From Phytomonas francai (taxonomy: Eukaryota; Euglenozoa; Kinetoplastea; Trypanosomatida; Trypanosomatidae): 64,000 nt of DNA. This document shows positions 8,844 through 20,126 of the stretch, piece by piece. Every line of letters begins with the position of its first letter. The stretch's first letter is position 1. Below the pieces are notes generated by a model. That model worked only from the letters and a program-made list of their open reading frames with translations. It ran no database searches and had not been told where the DNA came from. Where the stretch lies: the NCBI GenBank assembly GCA_001766655.1, contig MJCC01000006.1, positions 63,623 to 127,622 on the forward strand. The letters run 5' to 3'. The position numbers and the translations under genes were made by a program.

Positions 8844-11270
8844 CTATCCATGAAGCCCACCATAGCTGTATGGTAAAGATGGTAGAGGCCTACGCAGAAG
8901 ATTTTTTAGCTCAGCAAGGGCTCTGTGTACATTTACAGAGCCAGGTGAAATTACAGGAGGAAAATGTATCGTAGAAGACTTGTCTTTTAATTTGTCTTGT
9001 TTCGGCGCTTCCATTAAAGGAGCATCGGAACGAGAGGAGCTAGTCGAAGTGTCATGGGAGGGCTGAGGACCCTGGGCCGCCTGGCCTTCTACTTCTGTTA
9101 AAAAGAATGCCGCTGCCGGTACAGGTTGAGAAAATGGCCCGTGTGGTGAGCAACAATGCGTCTCATCTGTCACGGCATTGTCAGCATCCAAATTCCCTTT
9201 CTGCGTAAAATCTGAAGTATCAGAACACACCAAAGGTGCACGCACCGCCCGTGGCGACTGCTTGGGGCGGCAAATTGGGTTACGCCGAGACCGTTTTCCT
9301 CTAGGGCATGCCAAGCGGTAAATATCCATAAATTCCTTTTGAGGGGGAATGGTGACGAGCACATTGTGTCCGGCACGGCAAGTGTGAGTAGCATAGAAGT
9401 ACTGCAATCGCTGTTTCGGCATAAAGGAGTCATGCACAACTATTTCGATGTGGTAAGCATGCAAATATGACTCGACATTAGTGAAAGAAGTCTTCGACAG
9501 CATTGCGCCCTTGGATTCTGCATAGGGATCAGCGGATAAAAAAACATTCTTGCCATTTAGCATTGACGACTGCTCTATCGACGCCGTATTATCACTGTGA
9601 TGTGTAAACGAAAGGCGTGGAGGGGAATCAAATGTGCGCTGGTCATTGTCGTCGCTTGCTCCCAGAGGGCTACTATTTTCAGAATAAACAGAGTCTGCCT
9701 CTGCTGCAGCAACAGCAGCTGCCCTCGCAGCGTTCTGCAGGGAAAAGTGATCACAGTCTTTGCTAGGTGATGAAATCAAGGGAACCCAATCGCGCACTGC
9801 CCATCCCTCACTGTCATCGTCACTGGTCAAGGGCGCACCCTCTGTATTAGGGGCATCCTCATACTGTGAAACTAAGTCAGCTTCACACACCAGGTGCCCT
9901 TTTTCGTGATCATAAAAAGTAGCCTCTGCTATGCTCGAAAAGGCTCGCTTAAGGGCCTCGACGTTACGAGGATCCACACATATAGGATTATTCGTGAGTA
10001 CGATCTGTCGGAGTGTGTGATGCAAGTGACCCAGCTCTACCAAATTTTCCGCCGTTTGGAATTGATTATCAGCAACTCCTATAATTTCGATAGAGGGGAA
10101 GCAAAGACCACGACCGTTATGCTTGTAAAGTGGAGGAACGTAGGATAGTTGGTTGTGGTTTAGGTTGACTTCGACAAGGGATGGCATGGTTGAGAGACTC
10201 TGAAATACATCAAATGTATCCCCTTTATCGAGGGGCGATCGAAACTGATTGTTCTCTAATGCAAAGTGAGTGACACCAGTGAGAAATGATAGATCTTCCG
10301 GCAGTACTCTAATGTCGTTCCCGCTCAAATCCAGTTTTTCGAGAGAAGGGAAGTGGACTAAGACCGAGAGGTGGCTCGCTGGAATGCGATTGTACGACAA
10401 ATTAAGCGCCCTTAGATGAGGTAAAACAACGTCATGAAGGGACAAGCTCTTAGAGCTAGTCATCGTGCCAGTTGCGCTAGGGCCACACTCGACACCGTCG
10501 GAAGTACTGACGACACGCTGTTGCTGCTGCTGCTGCTGCAAAGACTGGTTAATTCCCGTAAGGGATGCAATCCTGTTACATGCAATATGAAGGGTTTCTA
10601 GAGAAGTAAGGGTGAGCAAATCCTCCACATTCAGAGAATTTTCACTCACATCAAGGAACGCCAACTTCGTAAAAAATGACAAGTCTTCAGGAACGCTACT
10701 GACCAAGTATGAACACTGCAGAGAAACGGCCTCCACTGCCTCTGGGTTGTCCGTACCAGCCGCATTCAAGAGAAGGAAACCATCCAGCAGAACACCGCCA
10801 CGATTGCCGCTGTTATTTTTGCCGCCCTTCCACTTCTTCATGCGTTCCTGTTTTTCAATTGAGACCAATGCCTTTTGGAGGCGCTCGCGTTCCTGTCTTA
10901 AGTTCTTACTAGGTACCGGGGGTAGGCGGAAGTATCCACGCAAGGTGCGCTCCAGAACATTGTCGTCTTTGAGAATACGAAACCCCTGAGGATGCACTAC
11001 ACGAAAGCGTGGCCCGCGAGCCCCATCGTCTATCCAAGGGTGTTTTCGTTCGTTCGATTCCAGATAGCTTGCCTTTTTGTCAGGAACCACACCACTCCCT
11101 GGTACGACAGTGCATTGCTTTGGGGTTGGGTACGATATCGCAGTGCTAGATGCTGGAACGAATGTTGAAATGTGATCCATCTGATAAGCACCATTGGAAC
11201 GATCAGAAGGCTGTAAGTGGGTGTCTTCATACTGATGCAAGACGGCCTGTTCATTAAAAAAACGCTTCAT
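8844..11270 (-). CDS. Leucine-rich repeat protein, XRRA1-like
   Basis: An 808-residue protein. The N-terminal 160 residues are basic, with a short coiled coil (RQERERLQKALVSIEKQERM). Leucine-rich repeats run from about 165 to 440, with repeats such as LAFLDVSENSLNVEDLLTL and LEKLDLSGNDIRVLP. A glutamine run encoded by a CTG/TTG repeat interrupts the array near residue 248. An Asp/Ser/Ala-rich linker follows. A conserved-looking block near 600-660 (HIEIVVHDSFMPKQRLQYF) comes before a low-complexity tail. The pre-LRR block plus long LRR array recalls XRRA1, a conserved LRR protein found mainly in flagellated eukaryotes, but that is from memory of the architecture. Intracellular; no signal peptide or membrane segment. 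Confidence 0.7.
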   Translation of the reverse strand: MKRFFNEQAVLHQYEDTHLQPSDRSNGAYQMDHISTFVPASSTAISYPTPKQCTVVPGSGVVPDKKASYLESNERKHPWIDDGARGPRFRVVHPQGFRILKDDNVLERTLRGYFRLPPVPSKNLRQERERLQKALVSIEKQERMKKWKGGKNNSGNRGGVLLDGFLLLNAAGTDNPEAVEAVSLQCSYLVSSVPEDLSFFTKLAFLDVSENSLNVEDLLTLTSLETLHIACNRIASLTGINQSLQQQQQQQRVVSTSDGVECGPSATGTMTSSKSLSLHDVVLPHLRALNLSYNRIPASHLSVLVHFPSLEKLDLSGNDIRVLPEDLSFLTGVTHFALENNQFRSPLDKGDTFDVFQSLSTMPSLVEVNLNHNQLSYVPPLYKHNGRGLCFPSIEIIGVADNQFQTAENLVELGHLHHTLRQIVLTNNPICVDPRNVEALKRAFSSIAEATFYDHEKGHLVCEADLVSQYEDAPNTEGAPLTSDDDSEGWAVRDWVPLISSPSKDCDHFSLQNAARAAAVAAAEADSVYSENSSPLGASDDNDQRTFDSPPRLSFTHHSDNTASIEQSSMLNGKNVFLSADPYAESKGAMLSKTSFTNVESYLHAYHIEIVVHDSFMPKQRLQYFYATHTCRAGHNVLVTIPPQKEFMDIYRLACPRGKRSRRNPICRPKQSPRAVRAPLVCSDTSDFTQKGNLDADNAVTDETHCCSPHGPFSQPVPAAAFFLTEVEGQAAQGPQPSHDTSTSSSRSDAPLMEAPKQDKLKDKSSTIHFPPVISPGSVNVHRALAELKNLLRRPLPSLPYSYGGLHG
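10518..10540. repeat. CTG trinucleotide repeat coding for polyglutamine
   Basis: An imperfect (CTG)n on the plus strand, read as CAG/CAA codons on the coding strand, gives a run of seven Gln within the LRR protein, between two repeats. Likely length-polymorphic. Confidence 0.85.
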
Positions 11271-11772
11271 AGGATCTTCTTTCTATAAATCGTCAACTTC
11301 AGCTAGTGCTCTGAATGGAAAAGAATATGTAGTCGAATAATGATAATAATAATAAACAGAATAGAAATACGGCAAGTTATTTACACGCAGGTTTTAAGAT
11401 GAGATCATATTTTTTAAAAAATGCTTCCCCTAGAACGAGTAAAATTCTAAATATCATACCATTATGGAATAAACCGTTCCAGAAAAGAACGAATTATCGT
11501 TAGACTGATTTGTCACAAAGACTATTTAACAAGCATGGCCACGATAGGCATCACTATGGATACATTGAACCGTACAATAGCAAACGCGAAAATCCAGCAT
11601 AAAACTCATTGGGATTCATGTTTTAAAAAGCAATTGGGAAAAAAAGTGATGAAGGGGAAAGTAAAAAAGTCCCGTCTTCTCCTGTACATGTTTTTTATCG
11701 CTTTAACACACACACACACACATAAGCATGCTCCTCTTTCTCTAAACCAACTGTATCCCTGTGCCTTTACGC

Positions 11773-11813
<41 letters not shown>
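11271..11813. other. Intergenic spacer rich in microsatellites
   Basis: It holds the IFT140 3' UTR and the LRR-gene leader on the minus strand. It contains a CA run (11706-11722) and a CATA/TA tract that touches the IFT140 stop codon. The frames across these repeats are low-complexity and rejected as genes. Confidence 0.6.
11706..11722. repeat. (CA)n microsatellite
   Basis: About eight CA units in the spacer downstream of IFT140. Directly visible. Confidence 0.9.

Positions 11814-11815
<2 letters not shown>
11770..11815. repeat. (CATA)n(TA)n microsatellite abutting the IFT140 stop codon
   Basis: Four CATA units run into about fifteen AT units. The last bases overlap the TAA stop of IFT140 (complement of 11814-11816), so the 3' UTR begins inside the repeat. 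Confidence 0.9.
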
Positions 11816-11817
<2 letters not shown>

Positions 11818-14800
11818 CTACTAAGGACATTGTTTTCGATCTCACTCACACCGTTGAAATCATTTTGGTTGCTCTTGGAAGAGACGCCCGAAACAGACGG
11901 CAAGTTCGGAAACACAGCACTAAGCTGTTTGGAGTTAGCCAAACATACCTTCTCCATGAAGTCAATTTCCATAAAAAGATGCGGCTCAATATTGTGTTTG
12001 GGCATACTTTCAAGTACTTTAAAGGCGTTACGGAATTCACCTAATTTTTCAAAGTAAAAATGCACGAGGAGCGCGAAAACATCCCCGACCCTTAACGACG
12101 CCTCAACGAGATCATGATCTGAGTTTCCAGTCCGGCTACGCTTAATTATGTCCGAGCATAACTTGATGATCTGGTCGCCCTGCTCCTTCTTCTTCTCTAT
12201 GTTGTCCTTCGGATTTATCTCATCCATCAACCTCTGAGCTTTTACAAAAGATTGCACAATTTTCAAACGCTCTTGGAGATCAGAAAGCCTTGATTTATCG
12301 GTTCCTAAAATTTCCGAATTCGATTGAGAAAGGGCTAATTTTTCAAACGTGCGCACGCACTCATCTAAAACTTGGAGAGCATCCTCATAGCTCCGATTTT
12401 CGTCGATGTAAAACTGGGCACACGAATCGAAGAAGTTGAGAAGACTAGTAAATGACTTCGACTTCGTATAAAAAAGAACAATATTATTGTAGATATTACG
12501 ATTCGTGCTCCAGTTCTGATTCTGTAAAAAGTTTCCAGCAAGCGTATAAATTTCGGTATTGCGAGAGTGGTTTGCAAAGAAGATAACCTTGTCGATATCA
12601 CCACTGCGCAAGAGCATTTTCATAGCCTTGAGGCGTTCTCCAGCCTGTGTGTATTTCTTGCAGGCTAAATTCCAGAGTCCTTGGTCTTTTGCAGTACGGG
12701 CTATACGCAGTAAAAGTTCTTGTTTCTCCTTCATAGGCAGGGTATTGCCTTGAGCAGTTATAGAATCAGCCATGGCCTCCGTCAGAGTGACGTTCTGATC
12801 CTGACAGAGCTGCAATGCCGCATCATAATGTTTCACAAAAATGAGCATTTCAGCCGCCTTAGTATAATCCCCTGTAGATTTAAAATGGTCGGCCATGCAC
12901 ATGAACACCTCCTCACTAACCGTGTCGCTGTCTGCAAGTTCCTTACTGATTTCATGTAGCGTGTCAAAAAGCCCACCTTTGATACATCCCTTCAAGGCGC
13001 AGTGGACAGCGCCTATCTTACGATAGAGCTCAACGGCCTTGTTATAAATACCTTTTTTGGAAAGGTAGAGGGCGCATTCTAGCATTAAACGCTCATCACC
13101 GCTCGCGGAGGCAAACTCAAAGACATCGTTGTCGTATTCTGCTGCCCGAGACAGACGCGCTCCGCTGTAATAGGCACCAGCATACCGGTAATACTGAAGC
13201 GCCTTGTCTATATTGTGTTCTCTCTCATAGTACTGGCCAATAAAGTAGGCAGCGCCGACGCAATCAGGCTCCGATTGTTGTGTTGTCTTCACAGAGATGT
13301 CGATGTATTGTTGTTGCTGATATTGTTGAAATTTTATGTTAGCCCTTTCAATATCTCGGTCAACAAGCTCCAGTGCCTTGTCAATTCTGGGTGGTGCCAG
13401 TCCACAGAACAACCGGACTTGATTGAAGGTGTCGTCACACAAACCGTAGAACCCAAGTGCCTCCTGGATATCATACCGACGCTCGCTATATCTGGCCCAC
13501 CAAAGGAGCAGGTCTTTATTGGTAGGAAAAAGAGAAGCGAACGCAGAACTCGGCCCTGTGAACATCGTTTCCGGGCCGTTACTAGATATGCTCACTGCTC
13601 GTGATGACTGCGCAGCAGTCTCCTTACCATCCATCAGCTCCCGAAGCTTGTGCAGCCTATTATTGTGAAAGAAAATGCGCGGAACATCCGTTCCGGCACA
13701 ATGTGCATTGTAGTACCATATAATCGACGCGTCCATATTCCCTAAACTTTCCATAAATTGGGCATACTTGTAAGTCACTGACCGAATATGAATGCGGTCG
13801 TAGCGCTCTGAGTGCTGCTGAGCACGTTCAAACTTTCCACATGCTAAAAATACATCCGTGATGAGACCATACTGCTTTGAGGAGCGTAGCAGTTGTTCAC
13901 ACTCTTCTAGAAGACCCATGCTACATGCAAGGGAGGCCAACTGTACATTCTTTTCATTGGAGTAGTCCTCCTTGGCCTCTCGCAGTGCCCGCGCCGCCAC
14001 ACCATCGCTGATGGCAGCTAGACACACTGCAGCCACGTCAAGGCGACCAGTCGAAACACACATCCGCGCCAAACTCTGCCAGGCCGACTGGTCCTTAATC
14101 ATTTTCATGCATCGGTAGGCCTCATCCATGTTTCCGATTGTTGAATAGTAGCTAAATTTCATAAGCGCCTCACGGACGGCCACATCATTATCAGACTGGA
14201 GACCGTCAAAGTCTCGAAGCCGCTTTTGCTCAACCACGTAGTCCTGTGGGTTTGACGGATCCCCCTCAATTTTCACTGACGATAGGAGAAAATCGGGAAT
14301 TGTGAGACCGACGAGACAGATTTGATACGCCTTTAGTGGAGCTGTATTATGGACCACCAGACCGTTATGTGTGGCGAACAGGGTAACCAAATTGTGCGCA
14401 CGACTTGAAAGAATGCTCATAAGACCGAGGGAGCGGTTACCCCATCCAGCCCCTGCCTCCTTTTTCTCAGTGAAATTCTCCAAATCAGGCATTGACTCGG
14501 CGTACCCTTCGCGATGGGCAAAGCGGGGCGCTGGATTCTCGGTAGACTGGTCCCTCTCCTCATCCGATTTATTCTGTAGGGAATTATTGTTGGTATCATC
14601 GTTGTCGCTCATGTCGGACTCGATGCTAGGGTCCGAGCCCGTTGCTTTACTTCGAAGCTGGTGTGTCTCGCAAGCAAGCAGAAGATACTCCAACTCTCCA
14701 ATCGTACTCACATTCGGTTCAGGTGTATTCCAGTATACCGCATCTGGAACCTCGTTCCGATCCGCAAAATCAAAGGTCATCATCTTGTCCGTGTCCGTGT

Positions 14801-16862
14801 CAAAAACCCAAATGCGAGTATCCGGCACTTGAAGTGGGCCGACCCTCGCCATCAGCGCCACGCGGCGGCCCTGTGCGTTGACACGGGCTGAAGCCACCGT
14901 CACTTCACTTGCCTCCGTATCATCCTCGATGAGCTTGAAGGGTCTCAACGGCCCCAGTGGCTGCAGGCCACGTGTTGTAATGCGCATGAGGCGGAGCGAA
15001 TTTTTTGACGAAACCGCCACAACAAAGTCCTTCATAATGTCAAGCACCACTGGAACTCCCTGTGATGCCGTAAAGGTGAGTTGCCCTATCTCTTGGGAGT
15101 GCAAGGTGGTGAAAATGATGCGTCCCTCCTTCACGTAGAGCAGACCGTCTCGATGCATCGCGAACGCAGGGCTCACAGTAGGCACGAAATATACATGTGT
15201 GAAATCAGAGGTCGCTTCATTAATGGTGTAAATATCAATCTGTGAGCCGTTCCAAAGAGCAATATTTGGAAAAGAGATAGAGAGACCTCGAACCTTGGTT
15301 TTGCTATTTAGCAAGCATTGACAACCTGATACGCTCTCAATGACCACTAAGTTGGTGGAAATCTGTGTAGCCGCTGCCACACTGTCCCAAGCTCGGTGCC
15401 GTTCAGTCTCATGGATTACCTGAAGATGAGAGTCCTCTGTGCATACAGCAATATCACCCAAAGGATTAATCGAGATATGATCAATGGCTTCACCGAGGTT
15501 GTGTGTAGTCAGAGCTTCCCATGCATTAATGTCTTCCATCGGCACGCTCATCGACTCGACCTCATACGGCTCATCAGAAGGTTCAACCCTGTGATCTACC
15601 TTGGTAGTGCCGCGTTGAGGACCTTGTAACACAGCTCTATCGTTATGGAAGAAAACCGTTATCATACCCTCAATAGTACCAGCCATTAGCACCTTCTTTT
15701 GTGTCGCGCAGGCAAGTACTCGGATGTGACTCCCTACCTGAGGAAGAGTGATGGTGAGGATCGCCTCAGTTTTGATGTCGAACAGGTAGACACGGTCGTC
15801 GCCGCAGGCAATCGCAACGGTTCCGGAGACGGCCCAGACTATAGACGGGGAGAACCCACTTGGCGCCGTCGTAGAGTGAATCGACGTTGTCAGCTTCTTC
15901 CAAAACAAAGATTTCGGGGAAAGATCTTTACCGATGCGGTAGACTTCGAACATATGGGTGTTGTTCCACGTCACAAGCATGCGTTCCTTCGGATCATACA
16001 AGAAAGAGACAATGCTCCCGATCCTCGATGTCACCTTTGAGAGTTTCTGCTCCTCTGTGACAATGTAGATACAATTGCTGCTACCTAGTAGCAAAAACAC
16101 GATATCATTCCCTACCACATTCTTAGAAGCTTCAGGCTGATTGTGTCCATAGTGTTCGGGGCTCTGGCCGTCGCGTACTAGAGATCTGCGCGGGGTAGCA
16201 TATCCTGAAGACCTCGGGACTCCTAAAGACAACTTACTGGGAACGTGGGCGGCTTTAATAATAGGATCAGGAGTCTCAACGAACCAAAGTGGCCTGATGG
16301 CATGTTCGTGTGTGGTGTTTTTGGATTCCCCCTGTTGCCATGACGCACCTTTCTCCAGCTCCCATAGTGTAACTGAATTACGATCATAAGACGTGAGCAG
16401 ATACTGGCCCTGGACGGACCACTCACAAACCAGCACCGAAGTCTCTTGAAGCTCATGCGTGAGATCCTCCATATCTGTGAGTGTAGCAGTCTTCGCAGTA
16501 AGAGACAACGCCATAGTATTGATGTGGCCATCTGCACCGATATCCTCCCCATCCTTGAGTCCAAACGAGTTTGTCATCGGCGCGGACCACTGCGATAGCT
16601 TGCCATTGCTCCAGCCTATAATTAGAATTTTCTCAGTTGGATGCCACGCGAGACAGGTAACGACAAGAGTTGATTTTGATGTGGAATCCCTATCACAAGT
16701 CTCTTGCACCACGGTGAGTACCTCTCCTTCATTATTGCTGATGAGGACCGACGTGGGCGTGGTCCACGCAGTTGCAAGCAGCGGCTGCGTGGTATGAAAT
16801 ACCATAAGAGACTTGTCAAGTTTGCCTTCATGGATGGGCTTGTTTGAAGCGAACAGTGCCAT
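11814..16862 (-). CDS. IFT140: Intraflagellar transport protein IFT140 (IFT-A complex)
   Basis: A 1682-residue protein. It has two N-terminal WD40/beta-propeller domains (~1-420 and ~430-760), an acidic linker, and an alpha-solenoid of TPR-like repeats from ~900 to ~1640. The segment FDGLQSDNDVAVREALMKFS followed by YYSTIGNMDEAYRCMKMIK, and SLARMCVSTGRLDVAAVCLA, match the diagnostic junction of animal IFT140 ([58 protein letters not shown]). Length is slightly above the ~1460 of the human protein, mainly from linker insertions. IFT140 is a core IFT-A subunit needed for retrograde transport and for import of membrane proteins into the flagellum. A pyrimidine tract ending in AAG about 16 nt upstream of the ATG supports the start. 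Full length, no damage seen. Confidence 0.97.
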
Positions 16863-17807
16863 GGGATAAATCTATCCCTTGCCAAACAAAACAAAAAGAA
16901 TAAAACTGAGAGAAATAAACACCCCTCTCCTTTGGAGACCTAAATCACCAAAAGTGATAACCTATGTTGTATACAGTTTAGAGGGTTTTTAAACCGTTAA
17001 CTTTAGGGAAAAAAATAATAAAGACACGCACACTAACAAGACTATAATAAAGATAAAACTAAAGTGAGAGAAGAAATAATTTTCACCAGTGAAAGTGTAT
17101 GCATTAGGAAGAAAGGAGACTCATAAACAAGAATAGAATAGTCTTCCAATACAACATCAAAAAAAAAAAAAATAACCAACAGGAAGAAATCACGAGGGCT
17201 TCTGAAAGAATTTTGCACCGCCATAGAAAAACTATAGTAAGAGCAACTTTCACACATAAATAAAGTCGCTTTTGGTGATACTTTGTGCGCACATTCATGT
17301 GATCAATAATTTGCACGTTTCATTACAATTCTTTGTTCTAATCACAAAAACCCCTAGGTTTGTGTAGAAGGCCGTTGCTTCAACTTGATACAAGTCTAAC
17401 TTCAATGCATTTATCCTCAGCTTTTCTTCATTTCCCTGAGAAGTGAAGAAATCTATGGTCTTGCACTGACGCCGCACTTTGATGAGACGTGCCCCATACG
17501 TGTCGCGTTCCCCCCCTCCCCCCTCCCTCAGACTTCTAGTATCTAGATATGGTCTGTCGAAGATAAATGAATTACATGACGGGCTGCGTATCTGCTTATT
17601 CTTCCCCCTTTTTCGTTGCGTTAGTTGTTCAATCACAGATGAAAAGGCTGATGCTTTTAAATCTGTGTACAAATAAAGCCAATTGGGCATCAAAGTAAGG
17701 AGGGAATATGAGAAAAGTGATAAAATTCTATATCTGAGTTTGAAACCCAAAAGTGTATGCCCACGAATCCCAAGACGTTCTCATAATTTATAAAAAGAAA
17801 AACACGA
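16863..17807. other. Intergenic spacer, 0.95 kb
   Basis: It separates IFT140 from the upstream BART-domain gene. It contains an A-run on plus (17159-17171), which is a T tract on the coding strand, and a C-rich stretch (17510-17529). The 151-codon frame at 17295-17750 is low-complexity in composition and shows no domain, so it is not called. Confidence 0.55.
16878..16915 (-). promoter_or_regulatory. Probable spliced-leader acceptor of IFT140
   Basis: Minus strand: a long T/C-rich tract (TTTTATTCTTTTTGTTTTG) followed by GCAAG, with the AG at 16878-16879, roughly 16 nt before the ATG. Inferred. Confidence 0.5.
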
Positions 17808-20126
17808 CTATGCTTTTCGATTTGTTTTTGACCTTGTACGTGTAGTTGGAGCTTTAGAGGGCGCGGAAGAGGCGAATCTTACGGCCTTTTTGTTCGCATC
17901 TTTTCTAGTCGAGGTAATGGATGAGAACGACGGTACCTCGTTCGTAGATTCGCGTCTATTGCCACTTCTTTGGGTACTTGTATCCCGTTTCAAAGCACTG
18001 GGATAGCTATCGCGCAGCTCCGCTTTGGGTTTGCTACTCGGGTAATGACCTAAGCTAGACTTGTTGGGGTTGGGGGCCTGAAGCGCTGGCAAGTTTCGGA
18101 AAGCGCGAGCCCTAGAAGATTTATTGGGTTGAAAGAAACGATGAGTACCAGCGCTGCCTGACGGTGTAGGTGTCACAACTTTACGGTTCTGTGTGGTAAT
18201 GTCTGAGAGTAAGGTAGCTGGCATTGTGTCCGGTTTCCATGAATTGTTGATGTCGGTAATAAACGAAGGTGTCGTCTTACCTGTCTGGTCTACCTGCGAC
18301 ACCGCCTCTAAGACATTTTCATTTTGAGAAGAGGGAAGCTCAACAAGGGATTCCTCGTTTGGTGGCACTGTCAGCGGCAATGGCAACGTTGTATTCGAGG
18401 CGGCCTCTGGGCTTGCCTTACTTCCAAAGCGATACGTGGATCGGAGAAGGGCCCGTAAACCGCGAGCCCCACCAACAGCAACCTGTGCCTCAGTACTCAG
18501 CTCTGCCTCGTATTCTTCTTTGATGTAGTCCATCATCCAGAGGAAAAAGGATTCAAAGTCACTCATGGCTGAAATGATGCGCCATGCTTGGTAGGAAAGG
18601 ATACCTTGCGATTCGAGAGCATCGCTGCCGTTCGTATCACCACCAACAGGGTTGAGGATAACAGGATAATCATAAAGTGCCTCCACAAATTCGGCTTCTT
18701 CAAAATCAGGAACGTTCTGAGTCAGCACGTGCAGAAGCGCTGTGGAGACACGTTGCCCAAATTTTTCATAAACATTGTATTCCTCATGATCATGATCATC
18801 AATCTCTTTGAAAGTCTTACCCATCGACTGGTGAATGACATACTGCATAAAAATTTTGTGATGCTTATAAAGAAACTCAGCGAGCGAGCGAACAAACCCC
18901 ATGTCGCCCACCAGACGTTCGACCCACATGACGCTCAGCCAAAACTTATTGAGCCGTTTCTGAGCTTGCTGAGAAAGTGTCGCCGGCGTAGTCAAAAGAG
19001 TTCCATCCTCGGATATGTTTGCAAAGAATGGAAGTTCGGCAAGGTTTCGCCTGACGTGCTGGGTCATGGCCATTTCCTCCAGTGTCATTGGCTCATCCGG
19101 AAAGGGCAATGCGGCGGTGGAGGTCGGCTCATGAGAGGCCTCACCCCTCCTATGCTGACAAACCGCCTTGGACATGGCCAAAGCCTCCGCGGCGTGGTCA
19201 GCAACCACGAACGGTGATCCCGATTGCAGTCCCTCAGCGCCTGTAGAATTTCCCCAATTACGGTATAGCAGTAACATGGCCTCCTGCTCGAGCTCAGCGA
19301 AAGTGCGGGGAGGCGGACGACAGTTGCGCTCCAGCCTCTCGCCGATGACATCCATAGACTTTGCCAGCCCTAATCTCTCCTGTCGGGCTAGCGCATCAGG
19401 CTCGGGAGTAGGATGTGTGTTCTTGCCAAGCAACCTTAAAAATGTTGCAAGGTTCTTTTGGAAAGGGTCAAGGTGCGTGGTGTCGGCATTATCGACCCTT
19501 GGAGAAGCCTCGGCAGTTTGCGTGTGTCCCGTTGTTTCCGTCTCGTCGTTATCAGAGCCAGATGAAGACGGTGAAGGGTTAGTATCCGGCATGTCAAGAC
19601 TTTTGAGTAAATCTGGTGGGGATGCGCCCAATTTTAGTGGTTTTGGTGCATCAATATTGTAGCTGCCGTCGGGTGCTGGTGACACAAGGGATTCCTCGTC
19701 TACGGTCTTTGATGCGCTTTTGAACATTTTTGCACGCTCATACCTAAGAAGACGTTCATTGTGCTGAGGAAATGCTGGTGGAACGCCACGATTGTGAACA
19801 ATAGACTCGCTTTTTGGATATAATAATGCCTTTGTGCGCCTCCGTGCAGACTCGAGCAGGAGCTCCTCAGCATCCTTAAACTGAGAACCCTGTTTGTTTG
19901 GTTCTTGAGATGGACTACTCATGCTGCCGGAAGGAAGCACCTCGGAAGCCGCAGTGGCCTCACTACTAGTGGAAGTGCTGCTACTGTCGTCGTCGTCATC
20001 ACTAAAAGCTGTCGTCTGCTGACGAGATTCATCAAAGACGTTAAAAGATGACTTCAAGGTACTTGGCTGACCTCGAGCGAACTCAATGGCCCTCTGTGGG
20101 TCCACCTGTTTTGCTTTGATCGGCAT
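17808..20126 (-). CDS. BART-like domain protein (ARL2BP/CFAP36 type) with long disordered arms
   Basis: A 772-residue protein. Residues ~1-380 are Ser/Asp/Pro-rich and mostly disordered, with a Ser/Thr/Asp stretch near 45-55. About 390-540 forms an all-helical block: WVERLVGDMGFVRSLAEFLY, then YEKFGQRVSTALLHVLTQNV, PDFEEAEFVEALYDYP, and DFESFFLWMMDYIKEEYE. This reproduces the helix order of the BART domain (short first helix, central long helix, 'PGF...F...L', closing 'DF..F..MM..Y'). BART domains bind ARL2/ARL3-type GTPases; CFAP36 relatives are flagellar. The tail (~560-772) is basic and low-complexity, ending in a Lys/Arg-rich stretch. The rest of the protein is not recognised. It lies directly upstream of IFT140. 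Confidence 0.7.
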   Translation of the reverse strand: MPIKAKQVDPQRAIEFARGQPSTLKSSFNVFDESRQQTTAFSDDDDDSSSTSTSSEATAASEVLPSGSMSSPSQEPNKQGSQFKDAEELLLESARRRTKALLYPKSESIVHNRGVPPAFPQHNERLLRYERAKMFKSASKTVDEESLVSPAPDGSYNIDAPKPLKLGASPPDLLKSLDMPDTNPSPSSSGSDNDETETTGHTQTAEASPRVDNADTTHLDPFQKNLATFLRLLGKNTHPTPEPDALARQERLGLAKSMDVIGERLERNCRPPPRTFAELEQEAMLLLYRNWGNSTGAEGLQSGSPFVVADHAAEALAMSKAVCQHRRGEASHEPTSTAALPFPDEPMTLEEMAMTQHVRRNLAELPFFANISEDGTLLTTPATLSQQAQKRLNKFWLSVMWVERLVGDMGFVRSLAEFLYKHHKIFMQYVIHQSMGKTFKEIDDHDHEEYNVYEKFGQRVSTALLHVLTQNVPDFEEAEFVEALYDYPVILNPVGGDTNGSDALESQGILSYQAWRIISAMSDFESFFLWMMDYIKEEYEAELSTEAQVAVGGARGLRALLRSTYRFGSKASPEAASNTTLPLPLTVPPNEESLVELPSSQNENVLEAVSQVDQTGKTTPSFITDINNSWKPDTMPATLLSDITTQNRKVVTPTPSGSAGTHRFFQPNKSSRARAFRNLPALQAPNPNKSSLGHYPSSKPKAELRDSYPSALKRDTSTQRSGNRRESTNEVPSFSSITSTRKDANKKAVRFASSAPSKAPTTRTRSKTNRKA

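Noticed and set aside
17295..17750. 151-codon minus-strand frame between IFT140 and the BART gene
   Set aside because: Right strand, but no domain, no conserved-looking pattern, and a Gly-rich run produced by a C-rich repeat. Could be revisited with comparative data.
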